A stretch of 64,000 bases of DNA from Megalobrama amblycephala (lineage: Eukaryota > Chordata > Actinopteri > Cypriniformes > Xenocyprididae), in assembly GCF_018812025.1 (NCBI RefSeq), contig NC_063057.1:21499138-21563137 (forward strand), in the 5' to 3' direction. Shown here piece by piece: positions 56,454-64,000 of the stretch (position 1 is the stretch's first letter; each line of letters starts with the position of its first letter). The notes under the pieces are model-generated. The model saw nothing but the letters and a program-made list of their open reading frames with translations, did not search any database and had not been told where the DNA came from. The position numbers and the translations under genes are program-made.

Positions 56454-57467
56454 TATTATACAAAAAACGGGGGGCAGAGCAAAGAGAAACACGACCACGA
56501 GATAAAATGCTATTGTGAAAGTTTTCACAAATCGAGCTCGACCTAAAACAATGTTATTTTATTCCAGCAGTCTGCGTGTTCATTGGTAATAGACGTTAAA
56601 CATGAAGAACGCTTTTATTTCACATTCCTTACTGGCGGACTTACCAAGGGGTTTACGGACAAGAGCTTTGCTGTGAAAAAATTCACAGATCAAGCTGGTG
56701 AAGATGACACCAGTTTCATTCCTCTAAGTGTCCAACATTTGGAGATATAGCCATTATAAAATTAAGAGTCGCTACGAAAAAAAAAACTGATTTCGGCCCA
56801 AAGGACAGCGTCACCTTAATTCACAAATCATGGAGAACGATATTCGGTATTATTTGCATGTCTATGACAGCGCACTGCGTATTTATAGCCAAAAGAAATC
56901 TGAATATCAAACCGCAAACTATCTTTACTGCGGTTGTGAACGCTGCCATCCGAACCCTGGTGCGCACCAAACAAGCGGACCGAGACCGCTGAAAAGATGG
57001 GTCTCGGTCCGCTTCCAAACGAACTCTGGTGCGGTTCGAATGATATATGAACGCAACACGGACCAAAGACATGTAACCGAACCAAAAACAGGAAGACGAG
57101 ACCCTAAAAAGAACAGAATCCTCACGCATTGTCGGTTTTTCTTGTCATAGTCGCGAGTTTGCCCATCACAGGCATCAGACGCGCGTCTCCATGCAGCAGA
57201 TCCTTTGTGACGGATGGATTCCCGCCGCTGTTTTGACTACTTTACACATCTTATAAGCTCTTCACGAGTTCCCAGCTGGCCAAAATACCATCATATGCAG
57301 GCTACGCACACATAACGAGTGCATTTACCTCAGCAAACAGCATTGTTTTGGATGTTCCGTCTCAAAATAGGCAATACGTCATAAAATCCGACCAGTCATG
57401 TTGAGAATGTATCCCTATGCCTTAAGGTTCGGTATCTTTTGATTAAAACGAACCCTGGTGCGATTGC

Positions 57468-57590
57468 CCCTAGTGGAAAATCCAGCTAAAACCAGCTCAA
57501 GCTGGTAGCTGTAAGCTGGTCCAAGCTGGTCATTAGCTTGTCGGGACCATGTTGAGCTGGTGGTCCAGCTGCACCTATTATATACCAAAC
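57468..57590 (+). mobile_element. Candidate CACTA (EnSpm) terminus with subterminal repeats
   Basis: 'ccctagtggaaaatccagc' differs by one base from a CACTAG-type end. It is followed by many inverted/direct copies of CCAGCT/AGCTGG, a common fish CACTA subterminal pattern. The Tnp2-like transposase begins 0.7 kb inward. No matching opposite end is in view. Confidence 0.45.
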
Positions 57591-57913
57591 TTATGCATAT
57601 ACCAGTCAGTGTACATTTGTACAGCCCTTTTAAAATGGATATAGTATGCATATGCTATATTGACTATTAAAAACATCCCAATGATTTTTCATGACTTTCA
57701 GATCAAATAAATAGCAAATATGAAACTTAATATCAAGTTAGGCAAACAGATATTAAATAATGAAACAGAAATTTTAAAATGATTATAATTCATACACAAG
57801 ATAAAAATACAGAGCACAGAATACAGCACAATATTCCATTTTAAATATTAATGTAAATGTAAGCTAAACAGATATTTAAAAATATAATTTTTAAAAAGAT
57901 ATTTATAAAATAT

Positions 57914-57988
<75 letters not shown>

Positions 57989-58273
57989 ATTTATAATATG
58001 AAATAATTTTTAAAAAGATATTTATAAAAAATATAATTTATACTTTGGAAAAAACATACATATTCACCTTTTAAATATCATATAGGTAAAATACTATAAA
58101 CTACAGTTGAAAAAATGCTAACATACTATAATTATTCAAAATAATTGTTTTTGCACCTACCTGTATGTAATAAAGTGGAATATCATAACACATGTGACAC
58201 AATATCACACATGTAACCTAACTTTTTATAGTAATTTTGTGGTGCTGTTATAGAGTTTATATTTTCTTTTCAA
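57591..58273. other. AT-rich interior with (CA)n/(TA)n at 57912-57986
   Basis: Presumed 3' noncoding part of the transposase unit. Contains a mixed CA then TA microsatellite. Confidence 0.5.
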
Positions 58274-59500
58274 TTAAATGTCCCTTTCAATTGTGTTTGG
58301 AAAGATGCAGATGTATTTTTCATTTGTGAAGGTAATGTGCAAGCATTTTTTTAAGATTTCGGTTGGTGGAACGGCCCTTAACTGACCAAAATTAGAAGCG
58401 CACAGTAAAATATGAGGAAGAAAAACCCTTGATCTTCCAGTCTCCAAAAGGGGTACATCAACTGGACAGATTTCTTTTATCAGCACAAGGCATCTCTCTG
58501 ACTCTTCAATCCTCAAAGTTACGATCTTACTGACAATGCCAAATGTTCCATCCTTCAAAACAACTACAGTGTCATTTGACCTGACTGGTTTTTGGTAATC
58601 AGTGGAGTGAATGACCTCAGAGTTCACCATCAGTCGGCAGTAGATGTTAAACTCTGTACCTCTAGGCATGTTTTGAACAGTTCGCCTCACAGCAACTTCC
58701 TCCTCAAAACTGAGTGACAAAATTTCAGCAGAGCCAAGAAAACAGACTTCACCAAGTGAGTCAGTATGCTTTAGTCTGTTTGTTTCAGTAACTTCTCGAC
58801 AAAACTGGAGTGTGCTCTCACTGATTGTGTCTGTGCTTGCTAACAATGGAAGAGTTCTACTCATAATGAACTTGTTAACAATTTGAAGTGGTGCTCCCCT
58901 GGCATTTTTAACAAGTCTTACAAGCTTTCCATTGCCATTTTCAAAATTAAATGCTGAATGCGCCCAAAGAGGTCCCCAATTTTTCACACTCGCTGACAAA
59001 TGCTGTAGTAAGTGGACATTAAATGTCATACACTTTTCTCCATACAGCATCTGAAAGCGAAAAACAAACTCAAGGTGCAGTTGGTCTGCTGTGTTTACAT
59101 CATCTTTTGAAATGCTGTCACTCAAAAGTAGGTAAACAGCTTGCACTAATAGCACAAAATGGCAAAGATATTTTGAAGGGAGAATATCTTTCAGGCAAGG
59201 CAATGCATAAAAAAGAAGCCAAGCTCTCCACTCAGCAGCCTTCCAGTGCTTTCTTTCACTGAGATCTCTGGGAAGTCAGCGAATATACTGAGGGGTTTTA
59301 TTTTAGACAAGCGTGCATTAACAACACATTGATTGTCTGGAGAGCCAATGTAGAACTCACTACCAGATTCCTCCAGCCACAGCTTTGACAATTGTTTAGT
59401 CACGCCAAGTAAAACACAATGCATATAATCTGGCACAAATCCATAAACCACATACAAATATGGTAAATTGACCAATGGTGAATATTGAGTGTTTAAGCTT
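58274..59500 (-). pseudogene. Tnp2-like (EnSpm/CACTA) transposase, C-terminal part, one frameshift
   Basis: The minus strand first reads LPYLYVVYGFVPDYMHCVLL then GVTKQLSKLW, the D-x-MHC-x-x-LGV block of Tnp2-type transposases. It continues as YIGSPDNQCVVNARLSKIKP. Near 59260-59266 a one-base shift moves the frame to ERKHWKAAEWRAWLLFYALP, then LVQAVYLLLSDSIS, MTFNVHLLQHLSASVKNWG and PLWAHSAFNFENGNG, all typical of this family. A longer C-terminal tail runs to the stop at 58274. Apart from the shift the frame is open for about 400 codons, so it decayed recently. The N-terminal part and first catalytic region were not found upstream. Confidence 0.75.
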
Positions 59501-59736
59501 TCTAATAACCCAATTTATTATGATTACAAAAACGTGATTGGGGAAAAATGGCAATAAAAAAAAAAGTGTCCCGCTACAGTTAGCAGGTTAATAGACCAGA
59601 CTTACACAACTTTTGTTTGCTAGATCAGTTCCATTCATTATTTGTGTCTATTCTATATTCACATACAGAAATAATTTGTTTTTTCTTATTGTGTTCTGTG
59701 TGGCACTATTACTTCAAAATTAATGGATCTGTGCAG

Positions 59737-60223
59737 GATTTGAGCACATGGGGGGCCCTAAGGCAACAACAAGATATAGAGTACAATAACTCCCTAGAAA
59801 CTGACAGAGCAAGGGTAAGTATAATAATACAAATGCAATATTACAATATTGCACATTTTTGCTGTCAGAAAAAATGACACATGTATGGATGATGGTTGCC
59901 CTTACAAAAAAAGTAGTGTGTTATTATTAGAAACAAACAAAAAAAAAACCTCAGGTTTAGAACAACTTGAGGGTGAGTAAAATGATGACAGAATTTTCAC
60001 TTTTGGATGAACTGCCCCTTTAATACTTTGTGGTTTTCTTTTTGGTTCATACATTTTCAAATGTATTTATTACAATAAATACAATAAATACTTTAATACT
60101 TTGTGGTTTTCTTTTTGGTTCATACATTTTCAAATGTAACAGGAGATAAGAAGGAGACTGATGCAAGAGTGTGAAAGGCGACGGAGAAAAGTATATTCAA
60201 ATTTAATGAAGCTGGAAGGCTAG
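59737..60223 (+). pseudogene. Two terminal exons, RQQQD-x-EY-x-x-SLE-type coiled segment
   Basis: Exon 59737-59814 sits between a TGCAG acceptor and an AGG|GTAAGT donor and reads LSTWGALRQQQDIEYNNSLE then TDRAR. Exon 60143-60223 follows AACAG and continues in frame: EIRRRLMQECERRRRKVYS, ending LMKLEG and TAG. 'LRQQQDxEYxxSLxxDRAR' is the helix that precedes UBX-type domains in FAF1-like proteins and also occurs in fish G2E3-like predicted proteins. Here the protein ends without such a domain. It lies just upstream of, and antisense to, the Tnp2-like transposase. An Angel-like MITE end (59962-60025) is in the intron. Confidence 0.4.
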
Positions 60224-61886
60224 TTATCCAAGTTATTTTTTTCTGTGTATGTAACTGAAAATTTTGAACTTTTTAAAAAGACAATAGATGATCGCCTGAG
60301 GCACATATCGGCTATGTATTTTATGTGACAGTGTCACATAGTCCCTCCCCCTTAGCTTACGTCACCTCGGGAAAGAAACTAGTCCTTAAAAAGGTACTGT
60401 CAACCATTGTCCATGTAGTGGGTATCCTCTTGAATGTGTGTCTTAAAATGTTTTTGTAATAAATTAGGTAAAACTAGGCCTTCCCACAGAGGCACTAGTC
60501 TGCCGGAGGAATCTATGGGAACACTAGAGAGAGGTGGAAACAGATACCAGCCTGGATGTCCTTGGGTCGGTGACGCCATTCCTCCCAAGGTCCTGTAGCA
60601 TCCAGCCTTCCTGGCACGCCACTCCCCCCGGCATTTCCTCCTATCCGGCTTGTGGGTTTCTTTGGTGGATGATGTTGATGATGAACGGAGATGAGGTGGA
60701 TGATGAGGTGGCTGTAGTTATTTTTGTAGTTATCAGACGTTGAACATGGAAAATGGTACTGAGCTTAACTCTCTTTGAACAACATTGTAAATGTTACTTG
60801 GAGCCTGCATGAAAGGGGCCTGAGTAACTTTCAATGTCGGCTGTAAAAGAAGTATGTACATGTGTTGTCTCAAATTAACTTCGATGTCAGATTTAACTTG
60901 CTGACAAATCAGTTGTTGAACATTAACTTGGAGCCTGAATAAATGGGGCCTAGGTTGTACATAAACCCTTTATACTTGGTGCCTTCCTTAGCCCACACAG
61001 ATATCGCTGATTAAACTCATAGTTTGTATGGGTGACGGTTGTATGGGTTTGTATTTCCCGTGTCACATTAAGCACTGTTCAATATCTCTTAGAGTCTGCA
61101 TGAACGGGACCTAAGGTGATATTGATCTTTTTGCCATCTATTATGTGAAATACACATGCAACCTCCCTGGTCAATGTTTATGTGGATAGTTTCTGGATCT
61201 TTTAGTTTCTTTAATCTATAGATTAAATTTTTCACATGTTAAGTTGCAACATGGTTAAACAGTTAACATCCATGGTTAGTTGGATTTTATATTATAGACA
61301 TTGAGTTACTGAAATGTTACAGTAATACATTAATATAGTATTTTTAAGTTGTTATAAAAAGGCCTGGGCGAAATGTTTATATTTACAGTTGTTCCTATCG
61401 CCCACCCTCAGTTTTCACCATTGTATATTGTTTTATCAGTGTTGTATCGGTCGTATGTTCTCTATTTATTTCATGTCTTGTCCCGTGGTTTTGTAGTGTC
61501 TTGTATGTTTGTCCCGTGTTATATGTTCCCACTCCTGGTCTGCACCTTGTCGTGGTGAGTGGGCTTTTAACAAAGACAGGCCACACTGAATTCTACCATT
61601 ATTTTTTTTAACCTTGTCATCTTTCTCTCATGTAGGGTGTGCTTGTGTGTGTGCTTTGTCAGTAACAATAACCATTTTGTCTGTTGATATAACAGAAGAG
61701 CTGATCGCAGTATCCAGCCACCAGATGTGGAGCGTTCTGATCCCAGCTTCCATCATAGCTCTTTATCTTCTGTCGTCACACTATTGCTTTGCTTAGTTTT
61801 TTTTTTACTTGTACTCCACCTTTTTTCCACACACATCCACATGAACACCCCATATGTGAAGTTACAGTTCAGCTCTATTTCTTTAA
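60224..61886. other. No recognised gene; weak repeated phrases
   Basis: The phrase 'gcctgcatgaaaggggcct' and variants occur near 60805, 60930 and 61092, suggesting a diverged repeat. Short frames have no family motif. Confidence 0.4.
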
Positions 61887-62705
61887 TTAAAGGATTAGTC
61901 CACTTTCAAATAAATTTTTCCTGATAATTTACTCACCCCCATGTCATCCAAGATGTTCATGTCTTTCTTTCTTCATTTGAAAAGAAATTAAGGTTTTTGA
62001 TGAAAATATTCCAGGATTTTTCTCCTTATAGTGGACTTCAATGGACTCCAAATGGTTGAAGGTGAAAATTACAGTTTCAGTGCAGCTTCAAAGGGCTTTA
62101 AATGATACCAGACAAGGAATAAGGGTCTTTACAAATCGAAACAATAGGTCATTTAAAAAAAAAAAAAATGTAAATGTACATGCTTTATATAAACAAATGA
62201 TCACCTTTGTAAGTGCTTCCATTTTCCGTATTCTTCAAAAAGCTTACACTGTATGTCCTACGCCTTCCCTATTCTACTTAAGGAAAAAATGTAACTGCCA
62301 CTGCGTTCGTTCCGTACGTAGAATAGGGAAGGCGTAGGACATACTGTGTAAGCGTAGCGGTTTTGGCGGAAGGACTTACAAAGGCGATCTTTTGTTTATA
62401 TAAAGCATATACAGTTGTTGTTGTTTTTATTCTTTTTTTTAAATGAGTGATGGTTTCTCTAGATAAGACCCTTATTCCTCGTCTGGTATCGTTTAAAGCC
62501 CTTTGAAGCTGCACTGAAACTGTAATTTTGACCTTCAACCGTTTGGAGTCCATTGAAGTCCACTATAAGGAGAAAAATCCTGGAATGTTTTCATCAAAAA
62601 CCTTAATTTCTTTTCGACTGAAGAAAGAAAGACAAGAACATCTTAGATGACATGGGGGTGAGTAAATTATCAGGAATTTTTTTTTAAAGTGAACTAATCC
62701 TATAA
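61887..62705. mobile_element. Long palindromic MITE
   Basis: The left end 'ttaaaggattagtccacttt' and right end 'aaagtgaactaatcctataa' are inverted. The arms mirror nearly to the centre at about 62296: 'atggactccaaatggttgaa' against 'ttcaaccgtttggagtccat', and 'ctacgccttccctattcta' against 'tagaatagggaaggcgtag'. 819 bp with a short asymmetrical loop. Confidence 0.85.
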
Positions 62706-62955
62706 AGGGATAGTTCACCCAAAAATGAAAATTCTGTCATCATTTTCTCAACCTCAAGTTCTTTCAAACCTGTCAGAATTTATTTGTGCGTAGGAAAAAA
62801 AATACTATGGTAGTCAGTGGCTGCTGAGATCTGCTTGGTTACAAACATTCTTCCAAATATCTTCCTTTGTGTTCAGCAGAACAAAACAAATTCATACAGG
62901 TTTGGAACAACTTGAGGGTGAGTAAATGATGACACGAGTAAATGATTCTCTTTAA
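62706..62955. mobile_element. Angel-like MITE adjacent to the previous one
   Basis: Starts 'aaagggatagttcacccaaa', ends 'ttgagggtgagtaaatgatg', then 'cgagtaaatgattctcttta'. Shares 'atcttcctttgtgttcagca' with the 24-kb palindrome. It abuts the 61887-62705 element directly. Confidence 0.7.
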
Positions 62956-63380
62956 GTGGGAAAAATCGTTTATCACACTTTAAATTAACTTCATAAAGCA
63001 ATAAAACAAAAAAATCAATGCATGCCATAAAAAGTGCTCAAACAATTTATTTTAAAAGTTAAAATAAAGAAGACTGCCAGGGTTAATTCAGTCTTTAGGT
63101 TTTTGCTGCAGAGTCCATGGGAAGATAGGCGATGATGGATGGTGGTGAGAGGGATAAAGGGTGGGAATGGGAATAGAGATGAGGAAGAGCAGAGCTGGTA
63201 ACAGTGTTATGGCTACAGGTGTTGCGTAAAAAACCTCAACATTAGCCTTGATGGTCTTTGGCTTAACAAAATGGCCTAAAGGCCAAATTCAAAAGCAGTG
63301 ACACTGCCCACTGTAAACAGTTCACTACGTTTGTAAGTGGTGTTTAAGGCAGTCAGCTACTGTACTTAAAAACATATCGG
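62956..63380. other. No recognised feature
   Basis: Purine-rich 63110-63200 ('gatggatggtggtgagaggg'). No supported exon. Confidence 0.35.
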
Positions 63381-63660
63381 CTGCGTCCGAAACCGCCTAC
63401 TTCTCTACTATTTAGTAGGGGAAAAGCAGTAGGCGAGCGAATAAGTATGTCAGAAGCAAAAAGAGTAGGCGAAAATTACCTGGGTGACGTACTAATTCTC
63501 GCGAGATTCGGCCGTGCGCCTACTTAAAGTGCGTCCGAAAACGCCTACTTACCTTCTTTATAATAGGGAAAAAGCAGTAGGCTAGAAATTAAGTATGTCA
63601 GAAACCTCAGTAATCATTAATGAGTAGTCGAGAAGTTCCCGGATGGCCTACTACTTCCGC
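63381..63660. repeat. 'ctgcgtccgaaaccgcctac' repeat, two adjacent copies
   Basis: 'gcgtccgaaaccgcctactt' (63383) and 'gcgtccgaaaacgcctactt' (63530) each are followed by 'aagcagtaggc' and 'aagtatgtcagaa'. A fish DNA-transposon end present twice, about 147 bp apart. Confidence 0.6.
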
Positions 63661-64000
63661 CCAGATTCTGAAGTGTTCCTCGCTGGATACTTTTCTATCC
63701 CAGGAGGCCACGGGAGAGAATACGTCATAATCAAACACAGAGGAGGAAAGCGACGCGGATGCTGTCAAATGTGAGTATTGAAAACCAAAAACATGGTTCT
63801 TGTGTTAAAGTCACATTTGTTGAACTACTGTAGAGTAAACTGCTGAATGTGTAAAGATGCTAGACAGTATAGTTGTGATTTTACTGTAAAAACATGTTTT
63901 ATTTTGTATAGATAACAGGGAGCTCTAGTAAACACACATAACTTAATTCTCCGAAGAGGATACATCTTAAAGATGCTTACTAAATGTTTATTTAACATCT
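63661..64000. other. Window edge, possible promoter/first exon
   Basis: GC-richer 63690-63770 with 'gaggaggaaagcgacgcgg' and 'atgctgtcaaat|gtgagt', a possible short first exon. Evidence is too thin to call a gene. Confidence 0.2.

Larger units (their letters stand above)
48081..56934. mobile_element. Foldback-like element: terminal domains plus inverted 71-bp repeat arrays
   Basis: The first about 500 bp (accgcagtaaagatagtttg... to the (TA)n) recur inverted at the other end (56440-56934) with only a few differences seen by eye. Between them lie two inverted arrays of a 71-bp unit, about 39 units left and 51 right. Candidate 9-bp target copies are cggtaacgc (48072-48080) and tgtgaacgc (56935-56943), six of nine matching. 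Long inverted repeats made of short tandem repeats with 9-bp duplications are the pattern of Drosophila Foldback elements. No transposase or other protein is coded, so movement would need a partner. Confidence 0.7.
47988..57465. mobile_element. Harbinger-like MITE split by an 8.85-kb insertion
   Basis: The left part 47988-48080 matches 21939-22020; the right part 56935 onward continues the same MITE at the same internal point. After 57440 the MITE loses its expected end and carries 26 bp ('gattaaaacgaaccctggtg...') copied from the opposite side. The left flank is TAA. Confidence 0.75.

Noticed and set aside
60534..60743. 69-codon plus-strand frame
   Set aside because: Composition irregular, triplet-repeat-like end (gatgatg), no motif.

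Overview
The window looks like teleost fish DNA, most likely from a cyprinid (carp/minnow/zebrafish relatives). It is AT-rich, has long (TA)n and (CA)n tracts, vertebrate-type splice sites, a V-SINE-type tRNA-derived SINE, L2-clade LINEs, and many fish-type palindromic DNA transposons and MITEs. I see no intact multi-exon host gene. It is a repeat-dense, accessory-looking interval in which elements nest up to three deep, with remnants of real or transposon-carried genes between them. Family names come from recognition of motifs and ends; no search was run.

Layout. 0-3.4 kb: a degenerate tandem repeat, a two-exon start of an immunoglobulin-superfamily gene on the minus strand broken by one nonsense codon, and a small MITE. 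3.4-9.0 kb: an apparently full-length L2-clade LINE with a long ORF1 (esterase-like domain) and ORF2 (endonuclease plus reverse transcriptase). 9.2-13.4 kb: a degraded DNA transposon with a TTAA-type element inside. 13.47-14.39 kb: a two-exon hypothetical gene. 14.6-18.4 kb: MITEs, Tc1 debris and a 2.1-kb-spaced direct repeat. 18.455-28.562 kb: a 10.1-kb element with 1.7-2.0 kb, nearly identical terminal inverted repeats (TIRs), each carrying the same inward-facing first exon. 28.86-31.10 kb: a hAT element with a perfect 8-bp target duplication, sitting at the splice donor of a candidate minus-strand first exon. 31.5-47.8 kb: Tc1, hAT, CACTA, TTAA and L2 fragments interleaved with gene remnants (SANT/Myb-like, OB-fold-like, HECT/G2E3-associated-like, DUF4806-like). 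47.99-57.47 kb: three-level nesting in which a Harbinger-like MITE was split by an 8.85-kb foldback-like element. Its arms are about 90 copies of a 71-bp unit in higher-order arrays, and a palindromic MITE lies inside one arm. 57.47-60.2 kb: a CACTA-like end, a Tnp2-like transposase pseudogene (minus) and two small plus-strand exons. 60.2-64 kb: mostly unannotated DNA plus palindromic MITEs.

The strongest candidates for a little-described system are the foldback-like element at 48.08-56.93 kb and the long-TIR element at 18.46-28.56 kb. In the first, terminal domains flank inverted higher-order minisatellite arrays built on two dyad motifs. The second carries duplicated first exons. A third point is the LINE ORF1/ORF2 junction, where a perfect -1 slippery heptamer leads into a frame separated from ORF2 by a single in-frame TGA.
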